From contig NZ_CP135971.1 of the NCBI RefSeq assembly GCF_032463525.1, positions 4,402,001 to 4,466,000 of the forward strand: 64,000 nucleotides of DNA. The letters run 5' to 3'. The translations under genes and the position numbers were made by a program. The stretch's first letter is position 1, and the number at the start of each line of letters is the position of its first letter. The DNA comes from Pseudomonas sp. DTU_2021_1001937_2_SI_NGA_ILE_001. GTDB lineage: Bacteria > Pseudomonadota > Gammaproteobacteria > Pseudomonadales > Pseudomonadaceae. The notes under the pieces are model-generated. The model searched no databases. It saw only the letters and a list, made by a program, of their open reading frames with translations, and had not been told where the DNA came from. This document shows, one piece after another, positions 56,494-64,000 of the stretch.

Positions 56494-57216
56494 ATGAATG
56501 CCTGTCACGAAGCGCTTCACAGCACTGCAGACGCGTCCGTCGATCGCAAGGCGGCACTCGTCGATGCCCTGCGCCAGCGCATCCTCAATATGGATCTGGC
56601 GCCGGGGCAGGCCCTCGACGAACTGCAGCTGGGCCTGGAGTTCGGCCTGTCCCGTCCGCCGGTGCGTGAACTGCTGCGTCAGCTGGCCATCGAGGGTTAT
56701 GTCGAGCTGGCCGCCAACCGCGCGCCGCAGGTTGCACCCATGGCCCACGAGTCGCTGTGCGGGTTCTTTCGTGCCGCGCCGCTGATTTACAGCGCCACGA
56801 CGCAACTGGCCGCCAGCCATGCCAGCACCGCCGAGATCGCCGGCCTGAGGACCATTCAGGAACGCTTTCGCCGCGCCATCGCCGAGCACGACGTCGATGG
56901 TCGAGTGCTGCACAACGATGCCTTTCATCTGGAGATCGGTCGCATGGCGCACAACGACTACCTGTTGCCCAGCCTGCGCCGCCTGCTCATCGACCACGCG
57001 CGGCTGGGACGCACCTTCTATCGCCATCCCAGCACGCCCGACATGCAGCGCGACCTTCAGTTGGCCTGTGAGCAGCACGACCAGATGATCGAGGCCATCG
57101 AGCAACGCGACCCACAGCGCGCCGCCGAGGTGGTACGCGAGCACTTCGAACTGTCGCGGCGGCGTATGGCCGAGTACGTCACGCCACCCTTCGATCCGCC
57201 GGGGCGCGGCGGCTGA
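56494..57216 (+). CDS. GntR-family (FCD/FadR subgroup) regulator
   Basis: The 240-residue regulator has an N-terminal winged helix (ALRQRILNMDLAPGQALDE; LGLSRPPVRELLRQLA-type recognition segment) and an all-helical FCD domain with HNDAFHLEIGRMAHN and QHDQMIEAIEQRD, whose His/Asp residues usually bind a metal and a carboxylate ligand. It precedes the oxidase-MFS-lyase-ALDH genes in the same direction, so it probably senses their substrate. Confidence 0.9.
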   Translation: MNACHEALHSTADASVDRKAALVDALRQRILNMDLAPGQALDELQLGLEFGLSRPPVRELLRQLAIEGYVELAANRAPQVAPMAHESLCGFFRAAPLIYSATTQLAASHASTAEIAGLRTIQERFRRAIAEHDVDGRVLHNDAFHLEIGRMAHNDYLLPSLRRLLIDHARLGRTFYRHPSTPDMQRDLQLACEQHDQMIEAIEQRDPQRAAEVVREHFELSRRRMAEYVTPPFDPPGRGG

Positions 57217-57284
57217 GCCGGCCGGCCCGTTTTCTTACCTGGTGAACAACCAGACCGTCGAACAATAAAACCCAGGTCCCCGAC

Positions 57285-58604
57285 ATGACGAAAGTAACCC
57301 ACCTGCCCGCCGACGACGCCATCTGTGGCTGGTACCACCTCAGCCGTCCACGGCAGCCTCAGCCCGCTCACTACGGGCACAGTTCCGCGCGCTGGGTGGT
57401 GGTCGGTGCCGGCTTCACCGGCCTGGCGGCGGCACGCCAGCTGGCGCTGAACTTTCCGGATGACTCGATCGTGCTGGTCGAGGCCCAGGAGGTCGGCCTG
57501 GGGACTTCCGGGCGCAATGCGGGCTTTGCCATCGACCTGCCCCACGACATCGGTGCCGACGACTACATCGGCGACCTGGACACCGCGAACATCAACATGA
57601 AGCTCAACCTCACCGGCCAGTCCATCCTGCGCCAGCTGGTGGAGCAGCATGGCATCGATTGCCAGATGAAGGCCTGCGGCAAGTACCAGGCGGCGGTGGA
57701 AGACCGGGGCATCGCGGTGCTGGACGCCTATCGACGCGGGCTCGACAAACTCGGCCAGCCTTACGAGGTGATCGACGGCGCAGACCTGCCGGAGCACATC
57801 GGTACGCATTTCTACCGCAAGGCGCTGTTCACCCCGGGCACGGTGCTGATCCAGCCGTCGGCGCTGGTCAAGGGACTGGCCGACAGCCTGCCGAGCAACG
57901 TCACCCTCTACGAACACACGCCGATCACCGACGTGGAATACGGCGACAAGGTTGTCCTGCGCCACGCCAACGGCAGCATTACCGCCGACCGCCTGGTCCT
58001 GACCAACAACGCCTTCGGCATGAGCTTCGGTTTCCTCAAGGGGCGCATGCTGCCGGTGTTCACCTACGCCAGCATCAGCCGCGTGCTGACCGAAGAAGAA
58101 CAGCAGCGCCTGGGTGGCAAGCCCTTCTGGGGGGTGATCCCGGCCGACACCTTCGGCACCACGGTGCGACGCACACCTGACAACCGCCTGCTGATCCGCA
58201 ACAGCTTCAGCTTCAACCCCGACGGGCGTAGCAATCCCAAGTACCTGAAGCGTTTCGTGGAGCGCCATCGGCGCTCGTTCGCCGCACGTTTTCCGATGCT
58301 GCCGCAGGTCGACTTCGAATACACCTGGGGCGGAGCCCTGGCGCTGTCGCGCAACCACATGGGGCACTTCGGGCAACTGGCGCCGAACATTTACGGCGCG
58401 CTGTGCTGTAACGGCCTGGGCATCACCCGCGGCACCGTGACCGGCACCCTGCTGGCCGACTGGCTGGCCGGCAAGCGCAACGACATGACCGATTTCCTGC
58501 TGGGTTCGCCAGCGCCGAATCGCAACCCACCGCAACCGTTCCTGTCGCTGGGCGTGAACGCCAACCTGATGTGGGGGCAATACCGCGCCGGCAAGGAGAG
58601 CTGA
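57285..58604 (+). CDS. FAD-dependent oxidoreductase (DAO family, PuuB/OrdL-like)
   Basis: The 439-residue protein has a Rossmann FAD motif VVGAGFTGLAAARQ (GxGxxG at 41-46) and GTSGRNAGF, which aligns with the GASGRNGGQ motif of gamma-glutamylputrescine oxidase. NGLGITRGTVTG near the C-terminus is the second FAD contact. Such enzymes oxidise secondary or primary amines or imino acids. The neighbours (DapA-type lyase, aldehyde dehydrogenase) suggest the first catabolic step. The substrate is unknown. Confidence 0.85.
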   Translation: MTKVTHLPADDAICGWYHLSRPRQPQPAHYGHSSARWVVVGAGFTGLAAARQLALNFPDDSIVLVEAQEVGLGTSGRNAGFAIDLPHDIGADDYIGDLDTANINMKLNLTGQSILRQLVEQHGIDCQMKACGKYQAAVEDRGIAVLDAYRRGLDKLGQPYEVIDGADLPEHIGTHFYRKALFTPGTVLIQPSALVKGLADSLPSNVTLYEHTPITDVEYGDKVVLRHANGSITADRLVLTNNAFGMSFGFLKGRMLPVFTYASISRVLTEEEQQRLGGKPFWGVIPADTFGTTVRRTPDNRLLIRNSFSFNPDGRSNPKYLKRFVERHRRSFAARFPMLPQVDFEYTWGGALALSRNHMGHFGQLAPNIYGALCCNGLGITRGTVTGTLLADWLAGKRNDMTDFLLGSPAPNRNPPQPFLSLGVNANLMWGQYRAGKES

Positions 58605-58620
58605 GCCGGGGATACCGCTC

Positions 58621-58704
58621 AGGAGGGGTAGGGCGGCTTGTGCCGCGAACAGGCCAGGAATGACTGGCGAACATGAGGCCGCCTCGCTTGAGGCCGCTCC
58701 TACC
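58621..58704. repeat. REP-like inverted pair
   Basis: GGGTAGGGCGGCTTGTGCCGCGA (split at 58626-58648) and TCGCTTGAGGCCGCTCCTACC (58684-58704) are diverged, oppositely oriented Pseudomonas REP sequences, like those at 42881-42964. They lie between the oxidase and MFS genes. Confidence 0.6.
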
Positions 58705-58825
58705 GCCGCCGAGCAAGGCCCTCGGGCAGTCGAGGACCACAGCGTAGGGAAGTTTCGCGTGACCCGGGTGGCGAGCCCTTCATGCAGGTTCGTTCCCCCG
58801 GCTTTTCAGAGTCTGGAGAAAAACA

Positions 58826-60154
58826 ATGACAACGTTCCACACCTCTATCGAGGATGTTCCTCTCAATGCATTCCACAAGCGCCTGACCATTCGCTCGGGC
58901 GGTGGCTCGTTCGTGGACGGCTACGTGCTGAGCATCATTGGCGTGTGCATGCTGCAGATGACCGCCGCACTGGGGCTGAGCACCTTCTGGCAGGGCATGA
59001 TCGCCGCTTCGGCACTGATCGGCATCTTCTTCGGTGGCTTCCTCGGCGGCTGGCTGACCGACCGTTTCGGCCGCAAGCGGATCTTTTTCGTCGGCCCGAC
59101 CCTGTTCGTGCTCGCCTCGGTGACCCAGCTGTGGGTGGAGTCTGCCGTGGTGCTGTTCTTCCTGCGCTTCATGATCGGCGTCGCAGTGGGTATCGAGTAC
59201 CCGGTCGCCACCTCGCTGCTGGTGGAGTTTCTGCCCAAGAAATACCGTGGTCCACGCCTGGCGACCCTGACCATCCTGTGGTTCGCCGGTGCGGCCTGCG
59301 CCTATCTGTCGGGTGATTTCATCCTGCGCCATGGCGGCGAAGACGGCTGGCGCCTGGTGCTGGCCAGCTCGGCGGTCATCGGCGCGGCCCTGTTCCTGAT
59401 CCGCCTCGGGACGCCCGAGTCGCCCCGCTGGCTGCTCGGCAAGGGCCGTGCAGCCGAGGCCGAGGCTGTCATCAAGCAGGTGTATGGCCTTGGCTTCTCG
59501 TTGCGCAATCTGCCCGAGCAGCCCGAAGAGAAAAAACTCTCGGTGCTCAGCCTGCTGCACTCGGGCTACGGCAAGCGCATGCTGTTCGTCGCCATGTTCT
59601 GGGCCTGTTCGGTGATCCCGGTGTTCGCCGTCTACGCCTTCGCCCCGACGGTGCTGGCCGCGCTGAACCTCAAGGGCGACTGGGCGTCGCTTGGCTCGAT
59701 CGCCATCACGTTCCTGTTCGTGATCGGCTGCATCGTTGCCACCAACCTGATCAACGGCATGGGTCGGCGCAGCATGCTGATCTACAGCTTCCTGCTCTCC
59801 GGGCTGGCGCTGCTGGGCCTGGCCGCGTTCCACGACGCCTCCGAAATGCTGGTGCTGACCCTGTTCGGCGCCTATGCGCTGTTCATTGGCGGCGCCCAGG
59901 TGCTGCAACTGGTCTACCCCAACGAACTGTTCCCCACCGAGATTCGCGCCTGCGCCGTCGGCGTCGGGACTTCGCTGTCGCGCGTCGGTGCGGCCATCGG
60001 CACCTGGCTGGTACCCATGACCCTGGACAGCTACGGCATCGGTTTCACCATGTACGCCGCCGCCGCCGTGACCCTGGTCGGCCTGCTGTTCTCCCTGGCG
60101 CTGGCGCCGGAAACCCGCTCGCTCAACCTGCAGCAGGCGTCCTCGCTTACCTGA
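58826..60154 (+). CDS. MFS metabolite transporter
   Basis: The 442-residue protein has about twelve membrane helices. The MFS signature GGWLTDRFGRKRIFFVGP lies between helices 2 and 3, with RFMIGVAVGIEYPVATSLL after it and PNELFPTEIRACAVG in the second half, as in the sugar/aromatic acid-type porters. GGAGAA precedes the ATG. Its place between oxidase and lyase suggests uptake of the pathway substrate. Confidence 0.9.
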   Translation: MTTFHTSIEDVPLNAFHKRLTIRSGGGSFVDGYVLSIIGVCMLQMTAALGLSTFWQGMIAASALIGIFFGGFLGGWLTDRFGRKRIFFVGPTLFVLASVTQLWVESAVVLFFLRFMIGVAVGIEYPVATSLLVEFLPKKYRGPRLATLTILWFAGAACAYLSGDFILRHGGEDGWRLVLASSAVIGAALFLIRLGTPESPRWLLGKGRAAEAEAVIKQVYGLGFSLRNLPEQPEEKKLSVLSLLHSGYGKRMLFVAMFWACSVIPVFAVYAFAPTVLAALNLKGDWASLGSIAITFLFVIGCIVATNLINGMGRRSMLIYSFLLSGLALLGLAAFHDASEMLVLTLFGAYALFIGGAQVLQLVYPNELFPTEIRACAVGVGTSLSRVGAAIGTWLVPMTLDSYGIGFTMYAAAAVTLVGLLFSLALAPETRSLNLQQASSLT

Positions 60155-60208
60155 AAACAACCCGCCGCGCCTATGAGCGCGGCGTCTCAACCTGTGGAGG
60201 TTAACCCC

Positions 60209-61111
60209 GTGAAATTCGAAGGCATCTATACGCCCGCTGTCACCCCGCTCAAGGCCGACGGTTCGATCGACTCGTCGGCCTTTGCCGAGGTCCTGGAATA
60301 CCTGATTGCCCAGAAGGTGCATGGCATCATCATCGGCGGCTCCACCGGTGAGTACTACGCGCACACCGCCCAGGAGCGTTTCGACCTGGCGGCCAAGGCC
60401 AGGGACGTGATCGGCGGCCGCCTGCCGCTGATCGTCGGCACCGGCGCGATCCGTACCGAAGACTCGGTGGCCTTCGCCGCCCATGCCAAGGACATCAAGG
60501 CCGACGCCCTGCTGGTCGGCACGCCGCCCTACGCGCTGCCCACCCAGCAGGAGATCGCCATCCACGTCAAGGCGGTGGACCGCGCTGCCGGGCTGCCGAT
60601 CATGCTCTACAACTACCCGGGCCGCATGAGCGTGGCGATGGACGACGAGTTCTTCGATGCCGTGGCTGACGTGCAGAACATCGTGGCCATCAAGGAAAGC
60701 TCGGGCGACATGAACCGCCTGCACCGCACCGCGGTGAAGTACCCGAAGATCGCGCTGTCCTGCGGCTGGGATGACCAGGCCCTGGAGTTCTTCGCCTGGG
60801 GCGCGCAGAGCTGGGTGTGCGCCGGCTCCAACTTCATCCCGCGCGAACACGTGGCGCTCTACGAGGCCTGTGTGGTCGAGAAAGACTTCGACAAGGGCCG
60901 TCGCATCATGGCCGAACTCATGCCGCTGATGGATTTCCTGGAAGGTGGCAAGTTCGTTCAGTCGATCAAGCACGGCGTCGAACTCAACGGCCTGTCCACC
61001 GGTGGCGTTCGTGCACCGCTGCAAGGCCTGAGCGCAGAAGAACAGGACACCCTCGCCGGCGTCATCGCCACCCTCAAGCGCAACATCGCGCAGATCACCG
61101 GAGCTGCCTGA
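60209..61111 (+). CDS. DapA-family Schiff-base lyase/synthase
   Basis: The 300-residue TIM-barrel enzyme starts at GTG with GGAGG 8 bases upstream. Catalytic residues are in place: Thr46 (GGSTGE), Tyr134 and Arg139 (LYNYPGR), and Schiff-base Lys162 (VAIKESSGD). The family includes dihydrodipicolinate synthase, keto-deoxy sugar acid aldolases and the pyrroline-hydroxycarboxylate deaminase of hydroxyproline breakdown. Its catabolic neighbours argue against lysine synthesis. The exact reaction is unknown. Confidence 0.88.
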   Translation: MKFEGIYTPAVTPLKADGSIDSSAFAEVLEYLIAQKVHGIIIGGSTGEYYAHTAQERFDLAAKARDVIGGRLPLIVGTGAIRTEDSVAFAAHAKDIKADALLVGTPPYALPTQQEIAIHVKAVDRAAGLPIMLYNYPGRMSVAMDDEFFDAVADVQNIVAIKESSGDMNRLHRTAVKYPKIALSCGWDDQALEFFAWGAQSWVCAGSNFIPREHVALYEACVVEKDFDKGRRIMAELMPLMDFLEGGKFVQSIKHGVELNGLSTGGVRAPLQGLSAEEQDTLAGVIATLKRNIAQITGAA

Positions 61112-61112
61112 C

Positions 61113-62603
61113 ATGGCCGAATTGCTCAGCAAGGAACAGTACAAGGCCCTGGCCGCAGAACTGAAGTTCCCCACCCAGGCATTCATCGACGGTGAGTTCC
61201 GCGACGCGTTGTCCGGCGCCACCTTCACCACCACCAATCCGGCCACCGGCCAGGTACTGGCCAACATCGCCGCTGGCAGCAGCGCCGACGTCGACCTGGC
61301 GGTGGCCGCAGCCAAGCGTGCCTTCGACGACGGGCGCTGGAGCAAGCTGGCGCCGTCGGCGCGCAAGCACATCCTGCTCGACTTCGCGCAACTGCTGGAA
61401 GACCACGCCCACGAGCTGGCGGTGCTGGAAAGCCTGGACAGCGGCAAGCCGATCCAGGAGTGCCAGAACGTCGACGTGCCGGAAACCATCCACACCCTGC
61501 GTTGGCACGCCGAGCTGATCGACAAGATCTACGACTTCAGTGCGCCTACCGGTGCCGGTGCGGTGACCATGGTGGTGCGCGAGGCCATCGGTGTGGTCGG
61601 CCTGGTGTTGCCGTGGAACTTCCCGCTGCTGATGCTGGCCTGGAAGATCGGCCCGTCGCTGGCCGCCGGCTGCTCCATCGTGGTCAAGCCCGCCAAGGAA
61701 ACCACCCTGACCGCCCTGCGCGTCGCCGAGCTGGCACACCAGGCCGGTATCCCGGCAGGCGTGTTCAACATCGTGCCGGGCGGTGGCCGTGAAGTCGGCG
61801 AGCCGATCGGTCGCCACCCGGACATCGCGGCGGTGAGCTTCACCGGTTCCACCGACACCGGCCGGCTGTTCCTCAAGTACGCGGCAGAATCCAACATCAA
61901 GCGCGTGGTGCTGGAACTGGGCGGCAAGAACCCCGCCGTGGTGATGAACGACGTCGAGGACCTCGACGAAGTGGCCCAGTACCTGGTGGCTGGCGCGTTC
62001 TGGAACATGGGCGAGAACTGCTCGGCCTCCTCGCGGCTGATCGTCCACGCCGACGTCAAGGACAAGCTGCTCGAACGCATCAAGGTGCATGTTCGCGACT
62101 GGCAGCTGGGCGACCCGCTGGACCCGGCCAACCGCCTTGGCGCGATGGTCAGCAAGGCGCACTTCGAGAAGGTGCGCAGCTACCTGGAATACGCCGTGCA
62201 ACAGCAACTGCCGGTGGTCGAAGGCGGCAGCACCCGTGACGGCGTGTTCATCGAACCGACCATCGTCGATGGCGTGAAGGCCGACAGCAGGCTGTTCGTC
62301 GAGGAGATCTTCGGCCCGGTGCTGAGCGTCACCACCTTCCAGACCCTGGACGAAGCCATCGCCCTGGCCAACGACACCGTCTATGGCCTGGCGGCCTCGG
62401 CCTACACCAGCAACCTGCGCAACGCGCTGCGCCTGTCGCGCGAGATCCGCGCCGGTATCGTCACGGTGAACTGCTTCGGCGAAGGCGATGCCTCGACGCC
62501 GTTCGGGGGCTATGGCGAGTCGGGTTTTGGCGGTCGCGACAAGTCGCAATGGGCGCATGATCAGTACACCGAGCTGAAGACCATCTGGATCAACGCTCAA
62601 TAA
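61113..62603 (+). CDS. NAD(P)-dependent aldehyde dehydrogenase (PuuC-like)
   Basis: The 496-residue enzyme has LPWNFPLLMLAWKIGPSLA, the catalytic Glu in LELGGKNP and catalytic Cys303 in GENCSASSR. It is closest in appearance to the gamma-aminobutyraldehyde/betaine-aldehyde dehydrogenase group. It starts 1 bp after the DapA-like gene and is the last gene of the cluster, so it should oxidise a semialdehyde released upstream in the pathway. Confidence 0.9.
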   Translation: MAELLSKEQYKALAAELKFPTQAFIDGEFRDALSGATFTTTNPATGQVLANIAAGSSADVDLAVAAAKRAFDDGRWSKLAPSARKHILLDFAQLLEDHAHELAVLESLDSGKPIQECQNVDVPETIHTLRWHAELIDKIYDFSAPTGAGAVTMVVREAIGVVGLVLPWNFPLLMLAWKIGPSLAAGCSIVVKPAKETTLTALRVAELAHQAGIPAGVFNIVPGGGREVGEPIGRHPDIAAVSFTGSTDTGRLFLKYAAESNIKRVVLELGGKNPAVVMNDVEDLDEVAQYLVAGAFWNMGENCSASSRLIVHADVKDKLLERIKVHVRDWQLGDPLDPANRLGAMVSKAHFEKVRSYLEYAVQQQLPVVEGGSTRDGVFIEPTIVDGVKADSRLFVEEIFGPVLSVTTFQTLDEAIALANDTVYGLAASAYTSNLRNALRLSREIRAGIVTVNCFGEGDASTPFGGYGESGFGGRDKSQWAHDQYTELKTIWINAQ

Positions 62604-62608
62604 GGTTT

Positions 62609-62624
62609 CGGGCCTTCCGGCCCG
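62609..62624 (+). terminator. Short hairpin after the aldehyde dehydrogenase gene
   Basis: CGGGCC-TTCC-GGCCCG lies 5 bases after the stop, followed by ATTCTG rather than a U-tract. It is probably a transcript-end hairpin. Confidence 0.45.
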
Positions 62625-62666
62625 ATTCTGCCGCCCCCAGGCACCACGCGGCCCGAGGGCGGCAAT

Positions 62667-62692
62667 GGCCGGTGTACTTCGGTACGCCGGCC
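62667..62692. other. UUCG-capped hairpin in intergenic DNA
   Basis: GGCCGGTGTAC-TTCG-GTACGCCGGCC forms an 11-bp stem (one G-U pair) with the very stable C(UUCG)G tetraloop when read rightward. It has no U-tract. The 260-bp gap 62604-62863 otherwise shows no feature. Confidence 0.6.
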
Positions 62693-62863
62693 AGCAATAT
62701 TCTGGCGAACTTGCATCAAAGCTCAGGGAAGAGCCTTTCAATGTTGCGGCGCCATGGCACCAGGCTGTATCGGCTGCCAGACCAGCTTCCGAATGATTGA
62801 AATTAACCAGTGCGCAAGCTGGCACAGACCGGCTGCGTTCGCCTTTTATCTGAGTTGACTGCC

Positions 62864-63781
62864 ATGATCGCTTCTTCCAATGTCGCGCAGCCCGCCTGCG
62901 CGTCAGTGCATCGCAACGCCCTCGTTTCGGCCCATGTCGCGGCCATCCTGTTCGGCCTCACCGGCATTCTCGGTGCCTTGATCCAGGCCGACTCCAGCAT
63001 CATCACCTTTGCTCGTGCAGCCTTCGCCGTACTGGCCCTGGGCGCCTTCGCGCAGTTGCAGGGGCGTCCGGTGTTTCGCGGTCTGGACGGGCGCCGGCTC
63101 GCTGTGCTGGTCGCTTCCGGCGTGTTCCTGACCTCGCACTGGATCAGCTTCTTCATTGCCGTGAAGGTCGGCGGCGTGGCAGTGGCCACCCTCGGTTTCG
63201 CCAGCTTCCCGGCATTCATCGCGCTGATCGACCGGCTGGTGTTCCGCGAGCGCATCGCGTTCGGCGAGGCGTTGCTGGTGGCCATGGTCACCTTTGGCCT
63301 GGTGTTGGTGGTGCCGTCCTTCGACTTCGCCAACCAGGGCACCAAGGGCCTGCTGTGGGGCCTGGCCTCGGGCTTCTCCTTCGCCGTACTGGCGGTCATC
63401 AACCGCCGCTACATCAAGGGCCTGGACTCGATGCAGGTGGCCTTCTGGCAGAACCTCACGGTGTCACTGCTGGTCGCGCCGTTCGTGGTCAACAGCTTGG
63501 GTCAGCATGTACTGAGCACCCTGGACTGGATCTACCTGGCGGTCCTCGGGGTGTTGTGCACCGGGCTGTCGCAGTACCTGTTCGTGCGCAGCCTCAAGGT
63601 GCTCGACGCCCGCAGTGCCGGGCTGATCATCGCCCTGGAGCCGGTCTATGCCATCGCCTGTGCCTGGGCGCTGTTCAGTGAAGAGCCGTCGCTGCGCATG
63701 CTGCTGGGCGCGGCGATCATCATCTTCGCCACGGTGATTTCGGCGCGCGGCAAAAAGGCGGTGGAGGCAAGCACCCACTGA
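62864..63781 (+). CDS. DMT superfamily (EamA) transporter
   Basis: The 305-residue membrane protein has about ten helices in two EamA repeats (HVAAILFGLTGILGALIQAD; GLLWGLASGFSFAVLAVINR) and a C-terminal ARSAGLIIALEPVYAIACAW segment. The family exports amino acids and other metabolites; the substrate is not predictable. ATG 62864 was chosen over the GTG at 62810. It is separate from the ALDH operon. Confidence 0.85.
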   Translation: MIASSNVAQPACASVHRNALVSAHVAAILFGLTGILGALIQADSSIITFARAAFAVLALGAFAQLQGRPVFRGLDGRRLAVLVASGVFLTSHWISFFIAVKVGGVAVATLGFASFPAFIALIDRLVFRERIAFGEALLVAMVTFGLVLVVPSFDFANQGTKGLLWGLASGFSFAVLAVINRRYIKGLDSMQVAFWQNLTVSLLVAPFVVNSLGQHVLSTLDWIYLAVLGVLCTGLSQYLFVRSLKVLDARSAGLIIALEPVYAIACAWALFSEEPSLRMLLGAAIIIFATVISARGKKAVEASTH

Positions 63782-64000
63782 TACGCACTGGATTGGTGCC
63801 AGCGCTGCGCAGTCGAGGTGCGTGGCGCGCTTATGTGTTGCAAGAAATATCGCGTGCCAGCCTGGGCAAGGATTCGCTCAAGGTGTCTGGCGCGCGCCTT
63901 GCATCTGTTCAGAGCCGCCACCCGGCAGATTTTGCGTGCAGGCAAGAGCCGGGTGGGGGCGACCTAACACATTGATTTTTATTTCGAACAGATTGTGCTG
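63782..64000. other. Right-end non-coding stretch
   Basis: I see no supported gene, RNA or repeat in the last 219 bases. It becomes AT-rich at the very end and may hold a promoter for a gene outside the window. Confidence 0.4.

Noticed and set aside
60209..61111. Annotating the DapA-family gene as biosynthetic dapA
   Set aside because: Its operon partners are an oxidase, an MFS importer and an aldehyde dehydrogenase under a GntR regulator, which fits catabolism.
58700..61525. 941-codon open frame antisense to the MFS, DapA-like and ALDH genes
   Set aside because: Lies opposite genes with intact catalytic motifs; composition is that of an antisense frame.

Overview
The window is a GC-rich, densely packed bacterial chromosome segment. 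Gene content and order point to Pseudomonas, most likely the P. putida group. The cues are retS next to purD, the run fis-dusB-(DUF3426)-prmA-accC-accB-aroQ-dsbD-gcbA, a bauABC/bauR beta-alanine cluster, and a tatABC plus Xcp-type secretion locus with phoX. No rRNA, tRNA, CRISPR array, prophage or insertion sequence was recognised.

Layout. (1) 1-7290: divergent cobalamin operons, with cobK(partial)-cbiD-cobL leftward and cobG-cobH-cobI-cobJ rightward. They encode corrin ring methylation, oxidation and contraction up to hydrogenobyrinic acid. (2) 7664-9810: three co-directional genes of unknown function whose products share an N-terminal motif. They look like diverged tandem paralogues and are the best 'unknown system' candidate on the left side. 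(3) 9817-26773: a leftward housekeeping block with a MarC-type membrane protein, the RetS hybrid sensor, purD, purH, fis, dusB, a frameshifted zinc-ribbon/DUF3426 gene, prmA, accC, accB, aroQ, dsbD and a GcbA-like diguanylate cyclase. (4) 27030-31226: bauC-bauB-bauA with divergent bauR. (5) 31395-35602: DUF2333, NUDIX, YciH/SUI1 and arginine decarboxylase genes. (6) 35777-40392: a leftward three-gene operon (161-aa protein, 576-aa protein, exported c-type cytochrome) opposite an AsnC/Lrp regulator; its function is unknown. (7) 40450-56278: tatABC, gspK, phoX, a Tat-lipoprotein of SoxB-like fold, then gspCDEFGHIJLMN. (8) 56494-62603: a GntR-controlled catabolic cluster (FAD oxidase, MFS transporter, DapA-family lyase, aldehyde dehydrogenase), followed by a DMT-family exporter.

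How it works together. Region 7 reads as one phosphate-scavenging export unit. PhoX carries a twin-arginine plus lipobox leader, the Tat translocase is next door, and a complete set of type II core genes follows. A near-consensus PhoB box with a correctly spaced -10 lies in front of the phosphatase-like gene that heads the secretion operon. That phosphatase-like protein has lost the metal-ligand motifs of its family, so it may be a binding protein or a pseudoenzyme. Region 8 has the logic of oxidative deamination, imine or keto-acid processing by a Schiff-base lyase, then aldehyde oxidation, but its substrate cannot be read from sequence.

Start codons were chosen from Shine-Dalgarno spacing, overlap with the upstream stop codon and family length. 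Remarks about other genomes come from general knowledge of Pseudomonas and were not computed.
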